NCBI RefSeq assembly: GCF_003846175.1 | Contig: NZ_ML123047.1 | Location: 434,308 to 481,523 of the forward strand | Source: Streptomyces sp. ADI95-17 | GTDB taxonomy: Bacteria > Actinomycetota > Actinomycetes > Streptomycetales > Streptomycetaceae | Direction of reading: 5' to 3' | DNA length: 47,216 nucleotides | In this document: positions 17,875 to 27,142 of the stretch, in pieces | Layout: every line of letters begins with the position of its first letter | Position numbering within the stretch: the first letter of the stretch is position 1 | Program-made: the position numbers and the translations under genes | The notes under the pieces: model-generated | What the model saw: the letters and a program-made list of their open reading frames with translations, nothing else | What the model was told of the DNA's origin: nothing | Databases searched by the model: none

Positions 17875-17956
17875 CCTCCCACCCGATCACGGCGCGGGAC
17901 GATAATCCGCTCGCACCGCCGTACGAGCGCGGATCGTCATACGCCGACGACGGATG

Positions 17957-18913
17957 TCACATCCCGTGGACGGCGGGCACGGTGCCGAGGCGGCCGGCCT
18001 GGAAGTCCTCGAAGGCCTGCTTCAGTTCGGCCTGGCTGTTCATCACGAACGGCCCGTAGTGCGCCATCGGCTCCCGGATCGGACGGCCGCCGAGCAGCAC
18101 GACCTCCAGGTCCGGGGCGTGGCCGTCCTGCTTCTCGTCCGCGCGGACGGTCAGCGAGGAACCGGCGCCGAAGACCGCCGTCTGCCCCATGTGGACGGGG
18201 CGGCGCTCCGCGCCGACGGTGCCGCGGCCGGCCAGCACGTACGCGAGTCCGTTGAAGTCCTCGCGCCACGGCAGGGTCACCTCGGCGCCGGGGCGCACGG
18301 TGGCGTGGATCATCGTGATCGGGGTGTGCGTGATGCCGGGGCCCTGGTGCCCGTCGAGCTCACCGGCGATGACGCGGAGCAGCGCGCCGCCGTCCGGGGA
18401 GGCGAGGAGCTGGACCTGGCCGCCGCGGATGTCCTGGTAGCGGGGGTCCATCATCTTGTCGGCCTTGGGCAGGTTCACCCAGAGCTGGAGGCCGTGGAAG
18501 AGGCCGCCCGACATCACCAGGGACTCCGGCGGGGCCTCGATGTGCAGCAGCCCGGAACCGGCGGTCATCCACTGGGTGTCGCCGTTCTGGATGGTGCCGC
18601 CACCACCGTTGGAGTCCTGGTGGACGAAGGTTCCGTCGATCAGGTACGTGACGGTCTCGAAGCCGCGGTGCGGGTGCCAGGGGGTGCCCTTCGGCTCGCC
18701 GGCCGCGTACTCCACCTCGCCCATCTGGTCCATCATGATGAACGGGTCGAGGTACTTGTAGTTGATCCCGGCGAACGCGCGGCGAACCGGGAAGCCCTCG
18801 CCCTCGAATCCGCTCGGCGCCGTGGTGACGGCGAGCACGGGGCGGGCCGCCGCGTCGCCGGATGCGGCGACCTTGGGCAGGGTCAGCGGGTTTTCGACAG
18901 TCACTGCGGGCAT
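17957..18913 (-). CDS. Pirin family protein (cupin)
   Basis: A 318-residue bicupin. The N-terminal cupin has the metal-binding HPHRGFETVTYL, with two His, and the downstream DTQWMTAGSGLLHIEAP, which supplies the third His and the Glu. The C-terminal pirin domain follows from about residue 190. Bacterial pirins bind Fe and some are quercetinases; others act as redox-dependent modulators of metabolism, so the role here is open. The ATG at 18913 has GGAGG 8 nt upstream; the GTG at 18922 is too close to that site. Confidence 0.9.
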   Translation of the reverse strand: MPAVTVENPLTLPKVAASGDAAARPVLAVTTAPSGFEGEGFPVRRAFAGINYKYLDPFIMMDQMGEVEYAAGEPKGTPWHPHRGFETVTYLIDGTFVHQDSNGGGGTIQNGDTQWMTAGSGLLHIEAPPESLVMSGGLFHGLQLWVNLPKADKMMDPRYQDIRGGQVQLLASPDGGALLRVIAGELDGHQGPGITHTPITMIHATVRPGAEVTLPWREDFNGLAYVLAGRGTVGAERRPVHMGQTAVFGAGSSLTVRADEKQDGHAPDLEVVLLGGRPIREPMAHYGPFVMNSQAELKQAFEDFQAGRLGTVPAVHGM

Positions 18914-19032
18914 GGGAGCCACCTCCGGGATCGTCCTGCCTTCAATTTAGTTGAATGGTGAACATCCTGCAAGGCTCACTTCATTCCCCCCGCGTTTCGC
19001 ACCCGCCCGGAGCAACGGAAGAAGGCAGCACA

Positions 19033-19062
19033 AAGGGCCCGCACCGAGCGGTGCGGGCCCTT
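19033..19062. terminator. Terminator downstream of the SseB gene
   Basis: A 13-bp perfect inverted repeat, aagggcccgcacc (19033-19045) and its complement (19050-19062), with loop gagc. It lies 18 nt past the stop of the minus-strand SseB gene. Confidence 0.85.
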
Positions 19063-19079
19063 GCCGAACGATTCCGACG

Positions 19080-19520
19080 TCAGCCGTACATGCGGCGCAT
19101 CGCGAAGTCGACCATCTGCTCCACGGCCTTCGCGTCGAAGACCATGCGGTGCTCACCCTCCATGTCGAGGACGAAGCCGTAGCCGGTCGGCAGCAGATCG
19201 ATCACCTCGGCCCCGGTGATCACGAAGTACTTGGACTCCTTGCCCGCGTACAGCCGCAGCTCCTTGAGCGTGGTGAACATCGGGATCACCGGCTGCTGGG
19301 TGTTGTGCAGCGCCAGGAAGCCGGGGTTGTCGCCACGCGGGCAGTAGACCTTCGACGTCGCGAAGATCTGCTGGAAGTCCTCGGCGGACAGCGAGCCGGT
19401 GGTGAAGGCCCGTACCGCGTCACCCAGGGACGGCGGCGAGGGCTCGGGATACAGCGGCTGCTCGCCGTAGCCGCCACCCATCTGCTGCTGTGCACCCGGG
19501 TTCTGGTCGTAGCCGTACAT
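19080..19520 (-). CDS. SseB family protein
   Basis: A 146-residue cytoplasmic protein with a Gln/Gly/Pro-rich N-terminus (MYGYDQNPGAQQQMGGGYGE) and a C-terminal SseB-like domain: KVYCPRGDNPGFLAL, PVIPMFTTLKELRLYAG, YFVITGAEVIDLLPTGYGFVLD. The family is named for enhanced serine sensitivity in E. coli and is also seen with type VII secretion; its molecular function is unknown. The ATG at 19520 is preferred because upstream sequence in frame has no homology-like character. No strong Shine-Dalgarno sequence is seen, so the mRNA may be leaderless or poorly translated. Confidence 0.8.
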   Translation of the reverse strand: MYGYDQNPGAQQQMGGGYGEQPLYPEPSPPSLGDAVRAFTTGSLSAEDFQQIFATSKVYCPRGDNPGFLALHNTQQPVIPMFTTLKELRLYAGKESKYFVITGAEVIDLLPTGYGFVLDMEGEHRMVFDAKAVEQMVDFAMRRMYG

Positions 19521-19691
19521 ACCGCAAAGAGTAATCGGACACATCGGGGCCTTGAGGGGTTGCGTCTTATTACTGACGGGTAGCATCATCGTAGAGGTCA
19601 GCTGATATACGCACCGCCAGCTCGTCGCCCACCCGGCCCACACCCCACCCCGGGGCGTTGCGCGCCACTGCTATTGATTACGGAGCCTTCC

Positions 19692-21518
19692 ATGGGGCAC
19701 TACAAGTCGAATCTCCGCGACATCGAGTTCAACCTCTTCGAGGTCCTCGGGCGCGACAAGACGTACGGCACCGGCCCGTTCGCCGAGATGGACGTCGAGA
19801 CGGCGAAGAGCATCCTCGACGAGGTCAACCGCCTCGCGGAGAACGAGCTGGCCGACTCCTACGCGGACGCCGACCGCAACCCGCCGGTCTTCGACCCGGA
19901 GACCAACACCGCGCCGGTCCCGGCGACCTTCAAGAAGTCGTACCAGGCGTTCATGGACTCCGAGTACTGGCGTCTGGGCCTGCCCGAGGAGATCGGCGGC
20001 ACCACCTCGCCGCGCTCCCTGATCTGGGGCTACGCGGAGCTGCTGCTCGGCGCGAACCCGGCCGTGTGGATGTACTCCTCCGGCCCGGCGTTCGCCGGCA
20101 TCCTCTTCGAGGAGGGCAACGAGGCGCAGAAGAAGATCGCCGAGATCGCCGTCGAGAAGCAGTGGGGCTCGACGATGGTGCTGACCGAGCCGGACGCCGG
20201 TTCGGATGTCGGCGCGGGCCGCACGAAGGCCGTCGAGCAGGAGGACGGCTCCTGGCACATCGAGGGTGTGAAGCGCTTCATCACCTCGGGCGAGCACGAC
20301 ATGTCCGAGAACATCCTCCACTACGTGCTGGCCCGCCCCGAGGGCGCCGGCCCCGGCACGAAGGGCCTCTCGCTCTTCATGGTCCCGAAGTTCCACTTCG
20401 ACTGGACCACCGGCGAGCTGGGCGAGCGCAACGGCGTGTACGCGACCAACGTCGAGCACAAGATGGGCCTCAAGGCCTCCAACACCTGCGAGATGACCTT
20501 CGGCGACCAGCACCCCGCCAAGGGCTGGCTGATCGGCGACAGGCACGACGGCATCCGCCAGATGTTCCGCATCATCGAGTTCGCCCGCATGATGGTCGGC
20601 ACGAAGGCCATCGCCACCCTGTCGACCGGCTACCTGAACGCGCTGGAGTACGCCAAGGAGCGCGTCCAGGGCACGGACCTGTCGCAGTTCATGGACAAGA
20701 CCGCCCCCAAGGTCACCATCACGCACCACCCCGACGTGCGCCGCTCGCTCATGACGCAGAAGGCGTACGCGGAGGGCATGCGCTCCCTGGTGCTGTACAC
20801 CGCCTCCGTCCAGGACGCGATCCAGGAGAAGGAGGCCGCGGGCGAGGACGCGAAGGCGCTGCACGGCCTCAACGACCTGCTGCTCCCGATCGTGAAGGGG
20901 TACGGCTCCGAGAAGTCCTACGAGCAGCTGGCCCAGTCGCTCCAGACCTTCGGCGGCTCCGGGTACCTCCAGGAGTACCCGATCGAGCAGTACATCCGTG
21001 ACGCCAAGATCGACACGCTGTACGAGGGCACCACGGCGATCCAGGGCCAGGACTTCTTCTTCCGGAAGATCGTCCGCGACCAGGGCGCCTCGCTGAACGC
21101 CCTCTCCGAGGAGATCAAGAAGTTCCTCGCCGGCGCCCAGGGCAACGAGGAGCTGGCCGGTGCGCTGGACTCGCTCGCCAAGGCGGCCGTGGACCTGGAG
21201 GCGATCGTCGGCACGATGATCACCGACCTCACCGCGACCGGCGAGGACGTCAAGAACATCTACAAGGTGGGGCTCAACACCACCCGCCTGCTGATGGCCT
21301 CCGGCGATGTCGTCGTCGGCTACCTGCTGCTCAAGGGCGCGGCCGTCGCGGCGGAGAAGCTGCCGACCGCGACCGCGAAGGACGTCGCCTTCTACCAGGG
21401 CAAGATCGCCGCCGCGAAGTTCTTCGCCGCGAACGTCCTGCCGGGCGTCTCGGCCGAGCGCGCGCTCGCCGAGTCCGTCGACAACTCGCTGATGGAGCTG
21501 GACGAGGCCGCGTTCTAG
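19692..21518 (+). CDS. Acyl-CoA dehydrogenase
   Basis: A 608-residue FAD enzyme that oxidises acyl-CoA to enoyl-CoA in fatty-acid beta-oxidation. An N-terminal extension domain (FNLFEVLGRDKTYG) precedes the alpha-helical and beta domains: MVLTEPDAGSDVG is the signature-1 region and EHKMGLKASNTCEM the middle domain. The C-terminal half has QTFGGSGYLQEYPIEQYIRD and DTLYEGTTAIQGQDFF, the latter carrying the catalytic Glu. An extra C-terminal domain of about 130 residues places it in the long FadE/AidB-like class. The ATG at 19692 is preceded by GGAG at 6 nt. Confidence 0.95.
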   Translation: MGHYKSNLRDIEFNLFEVLGRDKTYGTGPFAEMDVETAKSILDEVNRLAENELADSYADADRNPPVFDPETNTAPVPATFKKSYQAFMDSEYWRLGLPEEIGGTTSPRSLIWGYAELLLGANPAVWMYSSGPAFAGILFEEGNEAQKKIAEIAVEKQWGSTMVLTEPDAGSDVGAGRTKAVEQEDGSWHIEGVKRFITSGEHDMSENILHYVLARPEGAGPGTKGLSLFMVPKFHFDWTTGELGERNGVYATNVEHKMGLKASNTCEMTFGDQHPAKGWLIGDRHDGIRQMFRIIEFARMMVGTKAIATLSTGYLNALEYAKERVQGTDLSQFMDKTAPKVTITHHPDVRRSLMTQKAYAEGMRSLVLYTASVQDAIQEKEAAGEDAKALHGLNDLLLPIVKGYGSEKSYEQLAQSLQTFGGSGYLQEYPIEQYIRDAKIDTLYEGTTAIQGQDFFFRKIVRDQGASLNALSEEIKKFLAGAQGNEELAGALDSLAKAAVDLEAIVGTMITDLTATGEDVKNIYKVGLNTTRLLMASGDVVVGYLLLKGAAVAAEKLPTATAKDVAFYQGKIAAAKFFAANVLPGVSAERALAESVDNSLMELDEAAF

Positions 21519-21534
21519 CCTCTCCCGAATTCAT

Positions 21535-21579
21535 CGACAGCACCGCCGCCCGGAGCGTCTCCGGGCGGCGGTGCTGTCG
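21535..21579. terminator. Terminator of the acyl-CoA dehydrogenase gene
   Basis: A 20-bp perfect inverted repeat (21535-21554 and 21560-21579, loop gcgtc) that begins 17 nt after the stop codon. Confidence 0.9.
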
Positions 21580-21648
21580 TACTGGGCGCCCGTCGACCGG
21601 GCCGCTCTAGGATCGGACGTCCGATGACCGGAGGGGGCGGGTTCACTC

Positions 21649-22320
21649 ATGGGTGACAAGGGTTTCGTGGGGACGCGGGGGCGGGTCGTGGCGGCCGGGG
21701 CGGTGGCGCTGCTGCTCGCGGGGTGCGGGGGCGGGGGCGGGGACGGCAAGGCGGCCGCGCTCGACAAGGGGCAGGTCGCCTCGGTGCTGCCGGACGCGAA
21801 GGCCGTGCCGGGCTGGCGGAACCACATGAAGCCGGAGGCCCAGAAGCCGGTGCCCGACTACCCGCCGACGGTCTGCGTGGCCAGGACGAAGGAGCAGCGG
21901 GACACGGCCTGCACCCCGGTCACGTCCTGGGGTGTCTCGGCCTTCGTGCGCAAGACGGACGCGACCACGCTCAACTTCTGGACCCTCGCCTACAAGGACG
22001 AGAAGGCCGCGGACGCCGCGTACGACGTCCTGATCAAGTGGTACGGCGGGGACCGGGTCGGCCGGAACGCCGAGAAGGTGGAGATCGGCAGCCCCGGCGC
22101 CGAGCGCGAGGCCAACCGCGCGGCGGTCGGCACCATGGCCGGACCGGCCACGATCGCGCAGATCCGGGTCGGCACGACCGTCCTCGGCATCAGCACCGGC
22201 ACCACGGGCAAAGTGGCCGTCCCCGACAAGGAGGTCAAGGCGTTCGCGGCCATGTTCGCCGAGCGGGCGCAGCAGGCCCAGAACGGCGAGAAGCCCTCGG
22301 CGGCGCTGCCGTCGAGCTGA
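21649..22320 (+). CDS. Hypothetical lipoprotein
   Basis: A 223-residue exported lipoprotein with a signal segment ending in the lipobox LLLAGC and a Gly-rich stretch. The mature domain contains two cysteines (TVCVARTKEQRDTACTP) that could form a disulphide, followed by an alpha/beta region (NFWTLAYKDEKAADAAYDVL). The fold resembles sensor-like Streptomyces lipoproteins but no family name or function can be given. It lies 61 bp before the aminopeptidase gene on the same strand; the two may be co-transcribed. Confidence 0.78.
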   Translation: MGDKGFVGTRGRVVAAGAVALLLAGCGGGGGDGKAAALDKGQVASVLPDAKAVPGWRNHMKPEAQKPVPDYPPTVCVARTKEQRDTACTPVTSWGVSAFVRKTDATTLNFWTLAYKDEKAADAAYDVLIKWYGGDRVGRNAEKVEIGSPGAEREANRAAVGTMAGPATIAQIRVGTTVLGISTGTTGKVAVPDKEVKAFAAMFAERAQQAQNGEKPSAALPSS

Positions 22321-22381
22321 GCGCACGGACCGGCACGACGGTGGTGAAGGCGTCCGGTCCGGTCTCGTTACAGTGAGGAAC

Positions 22382-23680
22382 ATGAGTTCCTCCCTCCGCT
22401 TCGACCGCGGGCACACCGACGATCTGATGGCCTTCCTGATGGCCTCCCCTTCCCCGTACCACGCCGTGGCCACCGCGGCCGCCCGGCTGGAGAAGGCCGG
22501 ATTCCGGCAGGTCGAGGAGACCGCGGCCTGGGACGGGACCAGCGGCGGGAAGTACGTCCTGCGCGGCGGTGCGATCGTGGCCTGGTACGTGCCGGAGGGC
22601 GCCTCGGCGCACACCCCGTTCCGGATCGTCGGTGCGCACACCGACTCGCCGAACCTGCGGGTCAAGCCGCTGCCCGACACCGGGGCGTACGGCTGGCGGC
22701 AGGTCGCCGTGGAGATCTACGGCGGCACGCTCCTCAACACCTGGCTCGACCGGGACCTCGGTCTCGCGGGCCGGATCTCGCTGCGCGACGGCACGCACCG
22801 GCTGGTGAACATCGACCGGCCGCTGCTGCGCGTACCTCAGCTGGCCGTACACCTGGACCGGTCGGCCAACCCCGACGGTCTCAAGCTCGACCGGCAGAAG
22901 CACATGCAGCCGATCTGGGGGCTCGGGGACGTCGAGGAGGGCGACCTGATCCGGTTCGTCGCCGAGGAGGCGGGCGTCGACGCCGAGGACGTGACCGGCT
23001 GGGACCTGATGCCGCACGCCGTCGAGCCGCCCGCCTACCTGGGCCGGGACCGCGAGCTGCTGGCCGGGCCCCGGATGGACAACCTGCTCTCCGTGCACGC
23101 GGCGACCGCCGCGCTCGCCGCCGTCGCCGGACAGCCGGACGAGGAGCTCGCGTACATCCCCGTCATGGCCGCCTTCGACCACGAGGAGAACGGCTCGCAG
23201 TCCGACACCGGCGCCGACGGGCCGCTGCTCGGCACGGTCCTGGAGCGTTCCGTCTTCGCCCGCGGCGGCACGTACGAGGACCGCGCGCGGGCCTTCGCCG
23301 GGACCGTCTGCCTCTCCTCCGACACCGGTCACGCGGTCCACCCCAACTACGCCGAGCGCCACGACCCGACCCACCACCCGGTGGCCAACGGCGGACCGAT
23401 CCTCAAGGTCAACGTCAACATGCGGTACGCGACCGACGGCAGCGGCCGGGCCGTGTTCGCGGAGGCGTGCCGGAAGGCGGACGTGCCGTGGCAGACGTTC
23501 GTCTCCAACAACTCGATGCCGTGCGGCACCACGATCGGCCCGATCACCGCCGCCCGGCACGGCATCCAGACCGTGGACATCGGCGTCGCGATCCTGTCGA
23601 TGCACAGCGCCCGTGAGCTGTGCGGGGCGGACGACCCGTATCTGCTGGCCAACGCGCTGGCGTCGTTCCTGGCGGGCTGA
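22382..23680 (+). CDS. M18 family aminopeptidase
   Basis: A 432-residue zinc aminopeptidase (aspartyl aminopeptidase type, DAP2/ApeB-like) that removes N-terminal residues from peptides in the cytoplasm. The two-metal site is visible: H86-x-D88 in VGAHTDSPNLR, the Asp in AGPRMDNLLS, the Glu pair in AAFDHEENGS, and the last His in ILSMHSARELCG. Length and motif order match the family. The start at 22382 begins MSSSLRFDRGHTDDLMAFL; a GTG three codons earlier is possible. Confidence 0.94.
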   Translation: MSSSLRFDRGHTDDLMAFLMASPSPYHAVATAAARLEKAGFRQVEETAAWDGTSGGKYVLRGGAIVAWYVPEGASAHTPFRIVGAHTDSPNLRVKPLPDTGAYGWRQVAVEIYGGTLLNTWLDRDLGLAGRISLRDGTHRLVNIDRPLLRVPQLAVHLDRSANPDGLKLDRQKHMQPIWGLGDVEEGDLIRFVAEEAGVDAEDVTGWDLMPHAVEPPAYLGRDRELLAGPRMDNLLSVHAATAALAAVAGQPDEELAYIPVMAAFDHEENGSQSDTGADGPLLGTVLERSVFARGGTYEDRARAFAGTVCLSSDTGHAVHPNYAERHDPTHHPVANGGPILKVNVNMRYATDGSGRAVFAEACRKADVPWQTFVSNNSMPCGTTIGPITAARHGIQTVDIGVAILSMHSARELCGADDPYLLANALASFLAG

Positions 23681-23783
23681 GCCGCCGCGCCCCGGCCGTG
23701 CCCCCGGGCATGGTCGTCGCCGGGCCGGGTACGCGATCCGTACACCGGCCCGGAGCCGCCGGGCCGTCGAGGAGGCGGGATTC

Positions 23784-24005
23784 ATGGGACTCGGAGGATG
23801 CATCATCCTCATCGGAGCCGGGGCGATACTGGCCTTCGCCACCGACTGGAAAATGGACACCGTCGACGTCGACCTGGTCGGCTGGATCATGATGATCGTC
23901 GGCGTCATCGGGGTCGTCGTCTACTCAAGCATCGCGCGGCGCCGACGGATGGTCGTGCCGCCCAGCACCACCGTCGTGTCCGAGGACGAGCGCCGCTACC
24001 CCTGA
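23784..24005 (+). CDS. Small DUF6458-type membrane protein
   Basis: A 73-residue protein with two hydrophobic segments, GCIILIGAGAILAFAT (about 5-20) and GWIMMIVGVIGVVVYSSI (about 33-50), separated by an acidic loop VDVDLV. A basic RRRR patch follows and then a polar C-terminus. Strong GGAGG lies upstream of the ATG. This matches the small actinobacterial DUF6458 family, whose function is unknown. Confidence 0.8.
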   Translation: MGLGGCIILIGAGAILAFATDWKMDTVDVDLVGWIMMIVGVIGVVVYSSIARRRRMVVPPSTTVVSEDERRYP

Positions 24006-24126
24006 CTCGCGACGTCCGCCGGGTCGCGGCAGGCGCGACCCGTCGTCGACTCCACGGCACCCCCGATATCCTGGGACTTTCCCGTGCCCGACCCCGGGCG
24101 CATCCTGCCCGGAAGGGAAGCCCCCC

Positions 24127-27117
24127 GTGGAGTTCCGGCTGCTCGGCACCGTCTCCGTCGACACGTTCACCGGGCCGCTGCCGCTCGGTCCCGCCAAGCG
24201 CCGCAGCCTGCTCGCCGCGCTGCTGCTGTCCGCCAACACCCCTGTCTCCATCTCCAGGCTGACGGACTCGCTGTGGGACGACACACCACCGCTGCACGCC
24301 CGCAGCGTCATCCAGGGCCATGTGTCCCGGCTGCGCGCCCTGCTGGTGGGCGCGGACGCGGAGGCGTACGGGGTGGAGCTGGTCACGCTCGGCGACGCGT
24401 ATGTGCTGCGGCTGCCGGAGACCCTGCTGGACTCGCAGCGGTTCGAGGAGCTGCTGACGCTGGCGCGGGGGCAGCGCAGCCCCGCCGACGCGGTGCTGAT
24501 GCTCAAGGAGGCGCTGTCCCTGTGGCAGGGCCCGGCGCTCAGTGGCGCGTTCGCCGGACGGCCGCTCCAGGCCGCCGCGCACTCGCTGGAGGAGTCGCGG
24601 CTGGCGACGGTCGAGCAGCTGGCGCGCGCCTACGCGGACCTGGGGGAGCACAACCGGGCGGCGGCGGTGCTGCGTGCGGAAGCTGTCGCGCACCCGATGC
24701 GGGAGTCGCTGGCGGCGGCGCTGATGACGGCGCTGTACCGGGCGGGGCGCCAGTCGGAGGCGCTGGACTGGTTCCACCGCACGCGGCGGCTGCTCGCCGA
24801 TGAGCTGGGCATCGACCCGGGACACGAACTCGCCGACGCGTACGCGCTGATCCTGCGCGGCGACCCCGGGCCGGACACCGGCCGGAACGCGCCCGACGGG
24901 CCCGGGACCGCGGCACGCGGCCCGGTCCGGGCCGACGGCAGCGGCGGTGACGGCGGCAGCCGCGGCGGCCCCGTTGGCCCGGCCGGCAGCGGCACCGGGC
25001 CCGTGCCCGCGGCCCGTCCGGCGGCGGACCGGCGGACCGGACCGGACGGCGATACCGCGGCCGGACCGGACGACCGCCCGGCCGACCGACCGGCCGAGCA
25101 GCCCGGCGGCAGGAGCAGCGGCGCGGGCGGCGGCACGGTCGGCGCTCCCAGCCTCGCGCCGCCCCGCCCGCTCCCCGTGCCGTCCCTCGCGGGTGAGCCG
25201 CACCCCACCGATCTGCTGCCCCGCGCACCCCGCGGCTTCCAGGGGCGGGCCGCCGAGCTGGCCGCGCTGACCCGGGCCGCGGCGGGCGAGGCACCCGTCT
25301 GCCTGGTCACCGGACCGGCCGGAGTGGGCAAGACCGCGCTGGCCCTCCAGTGGGCGCACCGCAATCAGGCCGCCTTCCCGGACGGACGGCTCTTCGCCGA
25401 TCTGCGCGGGTTCAGCGACACCGGCGAGCCCGCGCTCATCGAGGTGCTGCGCGAGTTCCTGCTGGCGCTCGGCGTCGCACCCCGCCGTGTCCCGGAGTCC
25501 GTCGCGGCCGCGGCCGCGCTCTTCCGCTCGCTGACCGACCGGCGCCGGCTGCTCGTCGTGCTCGACAACGCCCGCCACTCCGCCACCGTCCGGCCGCTGC
25601 TGCCGGGCGGCACCGACTGCGTCACGCTCGTCACCAGCCGCCACCGGCTGGAGGGCCTCATCGCCTCGGACGCGGCCCGTCCCGTGCCGCTGGACGTGCT
25701 CGAACCGCCGGACAGCACGGCCCTGCTGGCCGGGGTGCTCGGTGAGGACCGGGTGCTCGCGGAGCCGGTCGCGGCCCGCCGGCTCGCCGAACTCTGCGGC
25801 GGGCTGCCGCTCGCGCTGCGGGTCACCGCGGCCCGGCTGGCCGGGCGGCCGACGTGGACGCTGGCCGGTCTCGCCGACGAACTGGCCGACGAGCGCAGCC
25901 GGCTGACGTTCCTCGACGTGGACGACACCGGTGTCTCGACCGCCCTGCGGCTGACCGTGCAGCAGCTGCCGCAGGACGCCGTCCACCAGCTGGCCCGGCT
26001 CGGCCACCACCCCGGCAGCCACTTCGACCCGTACACGGCGGCCGCGCTGGCCGGTACCGACCCGGTCGTCGCCACGGCGGCGCTGGAGCGGCTCGCCGCC
26101 GCCCATCTCGTCACCGAGACGGGCCCCGGGCGCTGGATACTTCACGACCTGGTGCGCCTCTACGCCCGTGGCATGGACCCCGAGGGCGGCCCCGACGCGC
26201 TCATCGGGGTGCTCGACCACTACATCGCCACCGCGCTCGCCGCCGCCGACACGGCCGAGCCCGGCGGCGAGCCCTGCTTCGTCCTGCCGGAGGACTACCA
26301 CCGCCCCGTCGCCGTACGGGACTTCGTGGACCGGCCGACGGCGATGCACTGGCTGGCGGCCGAGCGCGACGACCTCGCACTGGCCGCCGTGGCGGCCCGT
26401 ACCGCCGGGTTCCACGACCGGGCGTGGCGGATCATCCTGCTTCAGTGGCCCCAGGTGGTGTGGCGGGTGCGGGACAGCTGGTCCCCGCTGCTGGAACTGG
26501 CGCTGGACTCCGCCCGCGCCCGCGACGACGCGTACGCCGAGTCACGGGTGCTCAACCTGCTGGGCTGGGTGCTGACCGAGGAGGGCCGGACCGCCGAGGC
26601 CGTCGCCCTGCTGGAGCGCTCGCCGGTGCTGGCCCGGCAGGCGGGCGACCGGCTCGGCGAGGCGACCGCGCTGATCAACCTCGCCGTCGTCCAGGCCGAG
26701 CAGGGGGAACTCGACACGGCGCTGGAGGACTGCGGGCGGGCCGTCGAGCTGGCCCGGGAGGAACAGGACGCGCACACCGAGATGCTGGCGCTCCAGCACC
26801 TCGCACGGATGCAGCTCACCGCGCAGCGGCCGCACGAGGCCCTCGAATCCGTCCGGACCGCACTCGACCTGGGGCCCGAGCACGAGGAGATCGCCCGCAG
26901 GGTCCTGCTGCTGACCACCAGCGGCGAGGCCCGGCTGTCGCTCGGCGAGGAGGACGAGGGGATCCGGCTGCTGGACCTGGCGGCCGAGGAGGCGGAGAAC
27001 TCCGGTTACGACGAGGGCGCGGTGCGGGCCCTCCAGGCGCTGCTGCGGGTGACGGCGGAGCCGGATTACCTCAAGCGGTACGAACAGGCGGTCCGCCGGC
27101 TCACCGAGTACGGCTGA
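24127..27117 (+). CDS. AfsR/SARP-family transcriptional regulator with NB-ARC and TPR
   Basis: A 996-residue regulator. Residues 1-95 are an OmpR-like winged helix (MEFRLLGTVSVDTFTGPLPL), 97-245 a bacterial transcriptional activator domain (BTAD), and 250-350 a Gly/Pro/Ala-rich low-complexity linker. An NB-ARC ATPase follows with Walker A TGPAGVGKTALA near residue 396 and the Walker B-like LLVVLDNARHSATV, then a winged helix. TPR-like repeats run from about 780 to the end. The architecture is that of AfsR, a global activator of antibiotic genes. The GTG start at 24127 has AGGGAAG 6 nt upstream. No biosynthetic genes flank it, so it may be a global or orphan regulator. Confidence 0.9.
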   Translation: MEFRLLGTVSVDTFTGPLPLGPAKRRSLLAALLLSANTPVSISRLTDSLWDDTPPLHARSVIQGHVSRLRALLVGADAEAYGVELVTLGDAYVLRLPETLLDSQRFEELLTLARGQRSPADAVLMLKEALSLWQGPALSGAFAGRPLQAAAHSLEESRLATVEQLARAYADLGEHNRAAAVLRAEAVAHPMRESLAAALMTALYRAGRQSEALDWFHRTRRLLADELGIDPGHELADAYALILRGDPGPDTGRNAPDGPGTAARGPVRADGSGGDGGSRGGPVGPAGSGTGPVPAARPAADRRTGPDGDTAAGPDDRPADRPAEQPGGRSSGAGGGTVGAPSLAPPRPLPVPSLAGEPHPTDLLPRAPRGFQGRAAELAALTRAAAGEAPVCLVTGPAGVGKTALALQWAHRNQAAFPDGRLFADLRGFSDTGEPALIEVLREFLLALGVAPRRVPESVAAAAALFRSLTDRRRLLVVLDNARHSATVRPLLPGGTDCVTLVTSRHRLEGLIASDAARPVPLDVLEPPDSTALLAGVLGEDRVLAEPVAARRLAELCGGLPLALRVTAARLAGRPTWTLAGLADELADERSRLTFLDVDDTGVSTALRLTVQQLPQDAVHQLARLGHHPGSHFDPYTAAALAGTDPVVATAALERLAAAHLVTETGPGRWILHDLVRLYARGMDPEGGPDALIGVLDHYIATALAAADTAEPGGEPCFVLPEDYHRPVAVRDFVDRPTAMHWLAAERDDLALAAVAARTAGFHDRAWRIILLQWPQVVWRVRDSWSPLLELALDSARARDDAYAESRVLNLLGWVLTEEGRTAEAVALLERSPVLARQAGDRLGEATALINLAVVQAEQGELDTALEDCGRAVELAREEQDAHTEMLALQHLARMQLTAQRPHEALESVRTALDLGPEHEEIARRVLLLTTSGEARLSLGEEDEGIRLLDLAAEEAENSGYDEGAVRALQALLRVTAEPDYLKRYEQAVRRLTEYG

Positions 27118-27142
27118 GCCCGTCCGGCTCCGGGCCGGGCCG

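Noticed and set aside
23905..26415. 836-codon minus-strand frame opposite the AfsR-like gene
   Set aside because: Antisense shadow with Arg/Gly/Glu-rich composition and no motif.
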